64,000 nucleotides of DNA from Streptomyces coeruleorubidus (GTDB lineage: Bacteria; Actinomycetota; Actinomycetes; Streptomycetales; Streptomycetaceae), in contig NZ_CP118527.1 in assembly GCF_028885415.1 (NCBI RefSeq), positions 7,502,001 to 7,566,000 on the forward strand. Direction: 5' to 3'. Shown in pieces: positions 51,760 to 59,670 of this stretch. Each line of letters begins with the position of its first letter. The first letter of the stretch is position 1. The notes below the pieces were generated by a model that saw only the letters and a program-made list of their open reading frames with translations, had not been told where the DNA came from and did no database searches. A program made the translations under genes and the position numbers.

Positions 51760-53237
51760 CCAGTCCCCAGCCTCCCGCACCGGCGGCCGGCACGCCCTCA
51801 GGAGAGCCCGGCTCGGAGTTCCGCAAGGACATGGGGCCCTGGGCCAACTTCGCGCTCGGCTTCACCTACCTCTCCCCGGTGGTGAGCACCTACACCCTCT
51901 TCGGCACCGCGATCGTCGACGGCGGACCGCCGATGATCTGGGCGTTCGTGCTGGCCGGCTGCGGACAGTTCCTCGTGGCGCTGATCTTCGGCGAGATCGT
52001 CGCCCAGTACCCCATCGCCGGCGGCGTCTATCCCTGGGCCCGGCGGCTGTGGGGCAAGCGCTGGGCGTGGATGACCGGCTGGGTGTACATGTGGGCGCTG
52101 CTGGTGACCATCACCTCCGTCGCCTACGGCGCCGGCCCCTACATCGCCATCCTCTTCGGCTTCGACACCACCGTGCACACCACCGTGCTGTGCACCGCCG
52201 TGCTCATCGTCGTCGCCGTCCTCATCAACTACATGGGGACCAAGGCACTGTCGGCGGCGGCCGTCATCGGCTTCGCGGGCGAGCTCATCGGCGCTCTCGT
52301 CGTCGGCATCTACCTGCTGTCGACCCACCGTCACCACGGCGTCGGCGTCATCTTCGACACCTACGGCACCGAGGGGGACGGCTCCTACCTGCCGGCGTTC
52401 CTCGCGGCCGCGATCATCGGCTTCTACCAGTACTACGGCTTCGAGGCGTGCGGCGACACCGCCGAGGAGGTCGCCCACCCGGGCCGTGTCATCCCGCGCG
52501 CGATGCGCCGCACCATCTACATCGGCGGTGCCGCGGCCACGTTCACCTGTATGTCGCTGCTGCTGTCGGTCACGGACTTCAACGCGGTCATCTCGGGCGA
52601 GCAGGCCGACCCGGTGGTGGACGTGCTGTACGACGCCATGGGCGAGGCCGGGGCGCGGATGGTGATGGCCGTGGTGCTGATCTCCTTCCTGTCCTGCACG
52701 ATCAGCCTCCAGGCCGCGGCCGGGCGGCTCATCTACTCCTACGCCCGTGACGAGATGGTCGCCGGGCACCGGCTGCTGCGGCGGTTCTCCCACGCCCGCG
52801 CCGTGCCCGGGTACGCGCTCCTGGTGTCGGCCGCCGTGCCCCTGCTCATCGCCTTCGCCTCGCTGTTCTCCGAGGACGCCCTCACCAACATCGTCTCGTT
52901 CGCGATCCTGGGCATCTACGGCTCGTTCCAGATGGTCGTGCTGGCCGCGCTGCGGGCCCGGCTCAAGGGGTGGCGTCCGGCGGGGGAGTTCACCCTGGGC
53001 CGCTGGGGTCTTCCCGTGAACATCGGGGCGCTCGCCTACGGCATCTTCGCCATCGTCAACATCTGCTGGGCCCGCAGCCCGGAGAAGCCGTGGTACGAGA
53101 ACTGGATCGTCCTGCTGTGCGGTGCCGTGGTGGTGGGTACCGGCGTGCTGTACATGTTCACCACCCACCACTACGGCCGGGGCGACGCGCCTGCCGGTGA
53201 CGCCGTGCCGAAGGACAAGGCCCTGTCGAAGGACTGA
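51756..53237 (+). CDS. APC-family permease linked to betBA
   Basis: This 493-residue transporter of the amino acid/polyamine/organocation superfamily has about twelve helices. The first is NFALGFTYLSPVVSTYTLFG, and FYQYYGFEACGDTAEEVAHPGRVIPRA near 230 is the family's helix 6 region. The subgroup is like GABA, ethanolamine or choline permeases. GTG 51756 overlaps the betA stop, so the transporter is translationally coupled. Choline or a related quaternary amine is the obvious candidate substrate by context. Confidence 0.85.
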   Translation: MTSPQPPAPAAGTPSGEPGSEFRKDMGPWANFALGFTYLSPVVSTYTLFGTAIVDGGPPMIWAFVLAGCGQFLVALIFGEIVAQYPIAGGVYPWARRLWGKRWAWMTGWVYMWALLVTITSVAYGAGPYIAILFGFDTTVHTTVLCTAVLIVVAVLINYMGTKALSAAAVIGFAGELIGALVVGIYLLSTHRHHGVGVIFDTYGTEGDGSYLPAFLAAAIIGFYQYYGFEACGDTAEEVAHPGRVIPRAMRRTIYIGGAAATFTCMSLLLSVTDFNAVISGEQADPVVDVLYDAMGEAGARMVMAVVLISFLSCTISLQAAAGRLIYSYARDEMVAGHRLLRRFSHARAVPGYALLVSAAVPLLIAFASLFSEDALTNIVSFAILGIYGSFQMVVLAALRARLKGWRPAGEFTLGRWGLPVNIGALAYGIFAIVNICWARSPEKPWYENWIVLLCGAVVVGTGVLYMFTTHHYGRGDAPAGDAVPKDKALSKD

Positions 53238-53260
53238 CAGCGGACGGGCGGGCCCTCGGA

Positions 53261-54919
53261 TCAGCGCCGGAGCAGCGCTTTCCGGGTGGCGCGGGCCAGC
53301 CGGCGCACCGGGCGCCGCGATCGCGGCGCCGGTCCCGACCGCTCAAGCCACCACTCCCGCAGCTCCCGCCGCGCCGCGGCGTCCCCGGGCCGCCCGGCGG
53401 ACAGCAGGTGCTCGGCGAAGGTGAGCGCGTCGCGCCGGTAGCCGCCGGTCATCGGCTGGGTCTGGGCGTACGCGAGGAAGGCCGTACGGTAGACCGCCCC
53501 GAGTATCTCCGGCAGCTCGGGCGCGACCTTCGCCACGACATCCGCCCGCTTGGCGGCCAGCGCCCGAGCCTGTACGCCGACTCGCACCCGGTCGAACCCC
53601 TCGGGCACGGGCGTCCCCGCGACCAGCGCCGACAGCAGCGCGGCCTGCGCGAGCCCGAGCCGCTGCCGGGCCCCGTCCCCGCCGGGCCCACCGGGGTGGG
53701 GCAGGCCGAAGGCGCCCCGTGCCGCCCCGACCGCCCCGTCCTCATCGACCCGTCCGGCCCCACCGACCAACACACCCGCGACGCCCCGGGCTTCATCCCG
53801 CGACCCAACGCCGGGCTGTGACTGGCCCCCTGCGTGCTTCTCGGTACCGGGCTGCGACCCCCGGGCCTCTTCGGGCCGTTGGGCGGCGGGCCGTGTCGCC
53901 GCCTGGCCGGGCCTGCGGGGGCCGGGCGCTGACCGGGTCTCTTCGTACCTCTCGGTGCCGTCCCGGTCGCGCCGCAGGACCGAGGCCTTCTCTCCGGGTG
54001 CGTCACTGGTCAGGGGCCCGCCGGGCCCGGTCTCCGCGCGTCGTACGGCGAGTGCGTTGCCCGCCGAGCGGACCTCCGCCTTCACGCGCTCCACGGCGCC
54101 CGCCTCCAACGCCCTGCGGATCGCCCCCAGCTCGCTCTCCAGCTCCGCCGGTTCCGGGAAGTTCTCGTCGCGTTCCAGGAGGACTCCCGGCGGGGACACG
54201 CGGGATGCGAGGTCGGTCAGGATGTCGAGGACCGGGCGGGGGACGGGGTGGGCGTGGCTGTCGTGCCAGACGCCGTCGCGTTCGAAGCCGCCGGCGACAT
54301 GGACGTAGGCGATGGCCTCCAGGGGCAGCTCGGCGAGGGCCTTGGCCGGGTCCTCGGCGCGGTTCACGTGGTTGGTGTGCAGGTTGGCCACGTCGATGAG
54401 GAGCCGGACGCCCGTGCGGTCGGCGAGCTCGTACAGGAACTGGCCCTCCGTCATCTCCTCGCCCGGCCAGGAGATCAGCGCGGCGATGTTCTCGACGGCC
54501 AGCGGCACCGGCAGCGTCTCCTGCGCGATGCGTACGTTCTCGCACAGGACGTCGAGGGCGTCCCGGGTCCGGGGGACGGGCAGCAGATGGCCCGCCTCCA
54601 GGTGCGGGGTCGCCGTCAGGGCACCGCCGGCCCGTACGAACGCGATGTGCTCGGTGACCAGCGGCGAGCCGAGTGCCTCGGCCCGTTCGGCCAGCGCGGT
54701 CAGACGGCCTTCGTCGGGGCGGTCCGCACCTCCCAGGCCGAGCGAGACGCCGTGCGGCACCACGGTGACGCCGCGCTCGCGCAGCCGCCGCAGCGACTCG
54801 GGCAGATGCCCGGGGCAGACGTTCTCGGCCACGGCCTCGACCCAGTCGATGCCCGGCATGCGCTCCACGGCGTCCGCGATCTCCGGTCGCCACCCGATGC
54901 CCGTCCCCAGTCGTTCCAT
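53261..54919 (-). CDS. DUF692/MNIO-domain enzyme with C-terminal helical fusion
   Basis: This 552-residue protein has an N-terminal DUF692 (multinuclear non-heme iron oxidative) barrel over residues 1-285. Metal-ligand motifs are clear: [49 protein letters not shown] and ERDENFP. A disordered Pro/Ala/Arg-rich linker (about 305-420) follows. A helical C-terminal domain (about 425-550) could play the part of the separate partner or recognition protein of other MNIO systems. Such enzymes modify Cys-containing peptides in RiPP pathways (MbnB, ChrH, TglH). No precursor-like small gene was found nearby; a TIGR04222 membrane protein lies 6 kb away across the bet genes. Confidence 0.85.
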   Translation of the reverse strand: MERLGTGIGWRPEIADAVERMPGIDWVEAVAENVCPGHLPESLRRLRERGVTVVPHGVSLGLGGADRPDEGRLTALAERAEALGSPLVTEHIAFVRAGGALTATPHLEAGHLLPVPRTRDALDVLCENVRIAQETLPVPLAVENIAALISWPGEEMTEGQFLYELADRTGVRLLIDVANLHTNHVNRAEDPAKALAELPLEAIAYVHVAGGFERDGVWHDSHAHPVPRPVLDILTDLASRVSPPGVLLERDENFPEPAELESELGAIRRALEAGAVERVKAEVRSAGNALAVRRAETGPGGPLTSDAPGEKASVLRRDRDGTERYEETRSAPGPRRPGQAATRPAAQRPEEARGSQPGTEKHAGGQSQPGVGSRDEARGVAGVLVGGAGRVDEDGAVGAARGAFGLPHPGGPGGDGARQRLGLAQAALLSALVAGTPVPEGFDRVRVGVQARALAAKRADVVAKVAPELPEILGAVYRTAFLAYAQTQPMTGGYRRDALTFAEHLLSAGRPGDAAARRELREWWLERSGPAPRSRRPVRRLARATRKALLRR

Positions 54920-55104
54920 CGTCCCCTCCTCCGCACAGCCGGTTCCTCGAACGTGAGGGGGGTATGGCCCAGCCGCCCGTCCCCGAACCCCGCCACGGGC
55001 GCCTTCAGAGGAACATTTGAGGTTCGGCCCACCGACGGCTCACCGGCTCCACCGACGGAGGCACCGGGCTCGCGCCACCCCCCGAAGCGTCGTAGACCGG
55101 ACGT

Positions 55105-55645
55105 ATGCGCGATGGCAGCGAACAGGCGGCCCCGGCCTCGCCCCGGCGGGTGTGGGCCGGTGCCGGGGGACTGGTGGTCGCCGTCGGCACAGCCTACTTC
55201 CTGCTCCCGCTGGAGGGGCTCGGCGGCGACCGCCCCTGGCTGGGCTGGCCGCTGTTCGCCCTGTGCCTGGGGCTGCTGGCCGCGCTGCTGCTGCGCCAGG
55301 TGCGCGACGTCGTGCTGGAGAAGCCGCACACCCGGCCGGGCGTCATGATCCCGCTGCTGATGTGCCTGGCCGTGCTAGTCTTCTCGTCGGGCTACTACGC
55401 CCTCGCCCAGCGGCCGGGCCAGTTCACCTGGCCTGAGCACCCGCGTCGACGCGCTGTACTTCACCGTCGTCACGCTCGCGACCGTCGGCTACGGGGACAT
55501 CACCCCGAGCGGGCAGGAGGCCCGTCTGGTGACCGTCGCTCAGATCCTGTACACGTTCGTCTTCCTCACGGCGGCGGCCACCGCGCTCTCGCGCCGGCTG
55601 CACGCGGTGGTCGCCGCGCGCGACCGGCGCCCGCCGCCCTCCTGA
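55105..55645 (+). pseudogene. Two-TM potassium channel (Ion_trans_2) gene with frameshift
   Basis: The reading frame from ATG 55105 encodes two or three hydrophobic segments (GLVVAVGTAYFLLPL, WPLFALCLGLLAALLL, PLLMCLAVLVFSSGYYAL). Near 55429 it leaves the coding pattern and becomes Arg-rich. The +1 frame then resumes with VDALYFTVVTLATVGYGDITPSG, the K+ selectivity filter, and a final helix LYTFVFLTAAATALS, ending at TGA 55643-55645. Removing one T in CACCTGGCC at 55429 restores a single ~180-codon channel (FTGLSTRVDALYF). This is either a true recent frameshift or a base error. In its intact form it would be a simple plasma-membrane K+ channel. Confidence 0.85.
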
Positions 55646-55658
55646 ACCGCGGCGGCTG

Positions 55659-56120
55659 CTACGCCGCGCGGGACGAGCGGTAGTTGAACACCGACCACAG
55701 CACGAACAGGCCGGTCACGATCATGATGATCGACCAGAACGGCTGGTACGGCAGCCACATGAAGTTCGCGATCAGCGCCAGTCCCACCACGACCGCGCCC
55801 ACGACCCGGGCCCAGGCGGCCCCGGTGAACAGGCCGAACCCGGCCGCCACCACGAGCACACCGACGACCAGGTGGATCCAGCCCCACGCGGTCAGGTCGA
55901 ACTCGAAGACGTACTCGCCGAAGCTCGTGTACACCTCGTCGTCGGCGATCGCCGCGATGCCCTGGAGCACCGCGAACAGGCCGTAGACGACCATCAGGGT
56001 GCCGCCGAGAGCGAGGCCCCCGGCCGCCCACTGGTCGCCGGAACCGGCCGGGCCGGGGCCGCCGGGCGACCGGTCGTCGGGGGCGGGCGGAGCGGGGGGA
56101 GGGGGCGCGGCGCTGGTCAT
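55659..56120 (-). CDS. Small four-helix membrane protein (DUF7144-like)
   Basis: This 153-residue membrane protein has a Pro/Ala/Gly-rich cytoplasmic N-terminus (about 1-30), then four helices: GGLALGGTLMVVYGLFAVLQG, WGWIHLVVGVLVVAAGFGLF, VVGAVVVGLALIANFMWL and FWSIIMIVTGLFVLWSVF. Family members are common in Streptomyces, with no known role. ATG 56120 follows AGGAGG. It is convergent with the frameshifted channel gene, 13 bp apart. Confidence 0.8.
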   Translation of the reverse strand: MTSAAPPPPAPPAPDDRSPGGPGPAGSGDQWAAGGLALGGTLMVVYGLFAVLQGIAAIADDEVYTSFGEYVFEFDLTAWGWIHLVVGVLVVAAGFGLFTGAAWARVVGAVVVGLALIANFMWLPYQPFWSIIMIVTGLFVLWSVFNYRSSRAA

Positions 56121-56189
56121 GGCTGCCTCCTGGGTCGGGGTTGCTGGTAACCCCACTGGAGCACCCGTCCGCGACCGGCGCGCCTGCGG

Positions 56190-56951
56190 CTACTCCGAAC
56201 GGGTGGACGCCGGGTCGCCCGGCGCGTACGGCTCCCGGCGCAGCGCCGGGTGGTCCGCGACCACCGTGCACGAGCCGGGCGCGATCTCCGTGAACCCCGC
56301 GTCGCGGACCAACGGCAGGCCGCTGCCCGTCAGTTCGGGCCAGCGGGCCGGGTCGGCCGTCCGTACGGAGAGCGCGAAGCCCGCGTCGTGCCAGGCGGCC
56401 CGCTCCTCGTCGGGCAGTTCCCACCAGGCCAGTTGCGCGGCGTGTCCGGCCTGGGCCATCGCCTTGCCGGCCGACATGCCGAGGTCCGGGTTCAGCCACA
56501 GCACGGGCGCGGCCGGGTCCGCGTCCACCGGCGGCTCCGGATCGTCCAGGTCGGTGCCGGAGACCTGGAGCCGGGCCAGGTCCTTGGGCCAGCCGTCCTG
56601 CGGGACCGGCGGGAAGACCCGCACCTGGGCCGACTTTCCGGTGACCGTGATGCCGGGCAGCGCCTCCGCCCGCCGCCACTCGGCGCCGCGTGCCCGCCGC
56701 ACCACCTTGCGGATCCGCGAGTCCTGCCAGTCCCGCACCGCCTGCGCCCACTCACCGTCGCCGGCCGACCGCTCGTCGCCGAGGATCGTCAGCACGGCCC
56801 GCGCGGCCGTCTCCAGCGCGTCCGTACGCGCCGGCGGGTCCGCCCGCTCGATCCGCACGACCAGCGGCAGCACGAACTGCGGTGCCGTGTCGCGGGCCGA
56901 GGGCTCGGACCGGAAGGGGCTGTCACTCACGGGCGTCGGGTCTTCGCTCAC
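56190..56951 (-). CDS. Peptidyl-tRNA hydrolase Pth2-like protein
   Basis: This 253-residue cytoplasmic protein has a C-terminal half resembling Pth2-type peptidyl-tRNA hydrolases: VLWLNPDLGMSAGKAMAQAGHAAQLAW (about 153-179), then ALSVRTADP and a closing LREPYAPG-like segment. The Lys and His residues of the active site are in place. The N-terminal ~150 residues are an actinobacterial extension with no known motif. GTG 56951 is used, with an in-frame GTG seven codons later. It is divergent from the ABC exporter pair, starts 42 bp apart. Hydrolase activity is inferred by similarity only. Confidence 0.75.
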   Translation of the reverse strand: MSEDPTPVSDSPFRSEPSARDTAPQFVLPLVVRIERADPPARTDALETAARAVLTILGDERSAGDGEWAQAVRDWQDSRIRKVVRRARGAEWRRAEALPGITVTGKSAQVRVFPPVPQDGWPKDLARLQVSGTDLDDPEPPVDADPAAPVLWLNPDLGMSAGKAMAQAGHAAQLAWWELPDEERAAWHDAGFALSVRTADPARWPELTGSGLPLVRDAGFTEIAPGSCTVVADHPALRREPYAPGDPASTRSE

Positions 56952-56993
56952 GAATCCCAGTGTGCCAGCCGGAAGATCGTGCAGGATGGCCGC

Positions 56994-57860
56994 ATGCGAC
57001 CCGACCTGTGCCTGGAGAACGCGGGCCGCCGCTACGGCCTGCGCGGCCCCTGGGTGTTGCGTGGTGTCGACCTGACGGTGGCGCCCGGCCGGCTCGTCCG
57101 CGTCGAGGGCGGCAACGGCACCGGCAAGTCCACGCTCCTGCGGCTGCTCGCCGGCATCGACGCCCCCAGCGAGGGCCGGATCACCGGCCGCCCGCGCACC
57201 GCGTACGTCCCCGAGCGGTTCCCGCCTGCCCTGCCGTTCACCGCCGCCGGCTACTTGACCCACCTCGGCGCCGTGCACGGCCTGACCCGCACGGCGGCCG
57301 CCCGCGCCGCCGCCGAGTGGCTGGAGCGTCTCGGCGCCGCCACCTACGCCGAAACACCCATGGCACGGCTGTCGAAGGGCAGCAGCCAGAAGGTCGCCGT
57401 CGCCCAGGCCCTGCTCGCGGAGCCGGAGCTGCTGGTGCTGGACGAGGCGTGGACCGGCCTGGACAGCGACGCCCGCGCCGAGTTGGAGCGGGCGGTCGCC
57501 GAGCGCACCGCGGCCGGTGGATCCGTGGTGTTCGTCGACCACGACCCGCGCCGCCTGGCGGGCCTGCCCGACGCGACGTACACCGTGCGCGACGGGAGCC
57601 TCGTCGAGCGCGCCGGGCCGGGACCGCTGCCGTCCGGACCGCAGGTCACGGTCGAGGTCCAGGGCCCGCCGGACGGACGGCTTCCCGACGACGTGCGGCG
57701 GACCGTCACCTCCGCCGAGGAGACCGCGCCGGGCAGCCACCGCCTCACCGTCCCCGCCCCGCACTCCGACGTCCTGCTCCGCGCCCTGCTCACGGCGCGC
57801 CCGCCCTGGCACGTGGTGAGTGTGGCGCGGCAGCCGGACGCCCCCGAGAGCTGCCGATGA
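56994..57860 (+). CDS. ABC transporter ATP-binding protein (exporter type)
   Basis: This 288-residue ATPase has Walker A GGNGTGKST near 41, signature LSKGSSQKVA near 125, Walker B LLVLDEAWTGLD near 145 and switch His in VVFVDHDPRR. The signature is LSKGS rather than LSGGQ, and DEAW replaces DEPT, variations seen in small drug or antibiotic exporters. A C-terminal ~85-residue extension may contact the permease. ATG 56994 is the first start consistent with the fold. The next gene overlaps by 4 bp and encodes its membrane partner. Confidence 0.88.
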   Translation: MRPDLCLENAGRRYGLRGPWVLRGVDLTVAPGRLVRVEGGNGTGKSTLLRLLAGIDAPSEGRITGRPRTAYVPERFPPALPFTAAGYLTHLGAVHGLTRTAAARAAAEWLERLGAATYAETPMARLSKGSSQKVAVAQALLAEPELLVLDEAWTGLDSDARAELERAVAERTAAGGSVVFVDHDPRRLAGLPDATYTVRDGSLVERAGPGPLPSGPQVTVEVQGPPDGRLPDDVRRTVTSAEETAPGSHRLTVPAPHSDVLLRALLTARPPWHVVSVARQPDAPESCR

Positions 57861-58528
57861 CCGCCCTCCTGCGCTACCACGCCGCCCTGCTGCTGCGCTC
57901 CCAGCGCTGGCTGCCGCCGTTCCTGCTCTACGCCGCCTTCCTCGCGATCAGCGTCCAGGCCGGGCAGCCGGTGCTCGACTCGCTCGGCTACTCCGCCGCC
58001 GCGCTGCTGCCCGTCGCCGCCTGGCTGGCGCGGATCTGTGCCACGGCCGAGCCGCAGTCGGCGCGCGGCTGCGTGGCGGCGGCCGTCGGGCCCGCACGCG
58101 CCCACGTGGCCTGTCTGCTGGTGGCGTTGTCCGGCGCGGCGGCGCTCGGCACGGTCGCGACCCTCGTCGTGACGCTGCTGAGCGCTCCGGTCGCCTCGGA
58201 CCACCGCACCCCGGTGCCGCTCGCCCCCGCCTGCGGGGCCGGGCTGCTCGCCGCCCTGGCCTGCGCCCTGCTCGGCACGGCCGTCGGCGCGCTCACCAGC
58301 CGGCCGCTGCTGCGGTCGCGGGGCCGTGCCGTCCTGGCCCTGCTGCTCGCGGCGCTGCTGTCCCTGGTGGCCACCGGCTCCCCGGCCCAGGCGGCGGTGC
58401 GGGGCCTGGTGACCGGCTCACGGTCGGGCACCGTCCCGCTGCCGCTGCTGCCCCTGGCCGCAGCAGCCCTGGTCGCGGCCGCCGCGCTGGCCCTGGCCGG
58501 TGCGCTCGCCGCCCGCAGATCACCCTGA
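57857..58528 (+). CDS. ABC transporter membrane subunit
   Basis: This 223-residue protein has six predicted helices (for example FLLYAAFLAISVQAG, AHVACLLVALSGAAALGTVATLVVTLL, ACGAGLLAALACALLGTAVGAL) and few charged loops, as in ABC-2 type exporter permeases. ATG 57857 overlaps the ATPase stop (ATGA), so the pair forms one transporter. The substrate is unknown. It ends 9 bp inside the convergent small-protein gene. Confidence 0.8.
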   Translation: MTALLRYHAALLLRSQRWLPPFLLYAAFLAISVQAGQPVLDSLGYSAAALLPVAAWLARICATAEPQSARGCVAAAVGPARAHVACLLVALSGAAALGTVATLVVTLLSAPVASDHRTPVPLAPACGAGLLAALACALLGTAVGALTSRPLLRSRGRAVLALLLAALLSLVATGSPAQAAVRGLVTGSRSGTVPLPLLPLAAAALVAAAALALAGALAARRSP

Positions 58529-58735
58529 GCAGGCCGTGCGCTGCGCCTCCTGCCACTCGCAGACCGGGCAGAGGGTGATGCCCTTGTACGACTCCGGGTA
58601 CTCCGTCGGCTCCCGGCACAGCACACTCCCCCACTCTCGGCTGCGCTCGAGCGGGGGGACCCCCATCGCGTACGGCGGCCCGTCCGCCCGGGGCGGCCTG
58701 GTCGCGTCGATCAGGCAGTAGTCGTCCTCGCTCAC
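58520..58735 (-). CDS. Small Cys-rich protein carrying an inserted repeat
   Basis: This 71-residue acidic protein has Cys residues in DDYCLID, SVLCREPTEYPESYKG and the pair TLCPVCEW, a possible zinc site. The middle segment [14 protein letters not shown] is encoded by the 40-bp dispersed repeat (58625-58664). It interrupts what reads naturally as one sequence, PPYA ... VLCREP, and stays in frame. GTG 58735 is the start. I do not recognise a named family. Confidence 0.6.
   Translation of the reverse strand: MSEDDYCLIDATRPPRADGPPYAMGVPPLERSREWGSVLCREPTEYPESYKGITLCPVCEWQEAQRTACSG
58625..58664. repeat. 40-bp dispersed repeat inside a small Cys-rich gene (second copy at 14099-14138)
   Basis: Identical to 14099-14138. 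Here too the repeat lies within a reading frame and keeps it open, adding about 14 residues to the encoded protein. Confidence 0.88.
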
Positions 58736-58753
58736 ACGTCCAGCGTAGGCCGG

Positions 58754-59608
58754 TCAGCGTGCCTCCGGGCGGGTCCGCGCCCCGCTGTCCGCCGCCCCGA
58801 TCAGCTCGGACACCTTCACGAACCGGAAGCCCTCGCGGCGCAGCTCGGGCACGATCGTGCGCACCGCCCGTTCGGTCGCCGGGGCGGCGCTGCGCGTGCA
58901 GTGCAGCACGACCACCGACCCCGGCCGTACCCCGTCGAGCACTCGCCGGGCGACCACGTCCGGGTCCGTCTCGAACGCGTCGCCGCCGACCACGTCCCAC
59001 TGCACGACGGTCACGCCGACCGGCGTCAGCGCCTTCAGCGCCCGCCGGTCGTAACAGCCGCCGGGGAAGCGGAAGTACGGCATCGGATCCGCCACACCGG
59101 CCTTCCGGAACGCGGCGTACGCCCGCTGCACGTCCGACCGCATCCGCCCCTCGGGCACGGTCGGCAGGCCGTAGCAGTCCCGTGTGTACGCGTAGTGGCT
59201 GTAGGAGTGGTTGGCGACCTCGAAGAGCGGGTCCCGGCCGATGGAACGGGCCTGGTCCGGGTACTGCTCGGCCCACCTCCCGGTCATGAACACGGTGGCG
59301 GGCACCCTCAGCGCCCGCAGCGTCGAGATCAGCCGCGGATGGTCGAACCGCTCACCCGCCGCCGCCCGTGCCCCCTGCCCGGCGGTCATGTCGGCGTCGA
59401 AGGTGAGCGCGACGGTCCTGCCGCGGGTGCGGGGACCGTGCTCGAAGACGGGGGTCAGGCCGGCGGGGCCGGGGGCGAGGGTCGGAGGGCGCAACGGCGG
59501 TGCGGACACCGACGGCGGGGTCGCCTGCGGGGGCCGGTCGGTCCCGCAGGCCGCGAGGGCCGTGCCCAGGGCACAGACGGCGGTGACACGGCGGAGAAGG
59601 GTGATCAT
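58754..59608 (-). CDS. Polysaccharide deacetylase lipoprotein
   Basis: This 284-residue exported enzyme has a signal with lipobox LAAC (Cys about 21), a Pro-rich linker (about 28-50) and a NodB domain. Motif 1 is ALTFDADMT (the usual TFDD is TFDAD here), motif 2 is NHSYSHYAY with both metal His residues, motif 3 YFRFPGGCYD, and the catalytic base region VVVLHCTRS. It probably deacetylates peptidoglycan or another GlcNAc polymer at the cell surface. It lies apart from the exopolysaccharide locus and looks only distantly related to the deacetylase there. Confidence 0.88.
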   Translation of the reverse strand: MITLLRRVTAVCALGTALAACGTDRPPQATPPSVSAPPLRPPTLAPGPAGLTPVFEHGPRTRGRTVALTFDADMTAGQGARAAAGERFDHPRLISTLRALRVPATVFMTGRWAEQYPDQARSIGRDPLFEVANHSYSHYAYTRDCYGLPTVPEGRMRSDVQRAYAAFRKAGVADPMPYFRFPGGCYDRRALKALTPVGVTVVQWDVVGGDAFETDPDVVARRVLDGVRPGSVVVLHCTRSAAPATERAVRTIVPELRREGFRFVKVSELIGAADSGARTRPEAR

Positions 59609-59670
59609 CGTATGAAGATATGAGCGGGATCATCCTGTTATGCGTGTTGGTTGCGGGCGTCACCCGGCCG

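Noticed and set aside
54920..55104. RiPP precursor gene beside the MNIO enzyme
   Set aside because: No small frame with a Shine-Dalgarno and Cys-containing core was found in the 185-bp gap.
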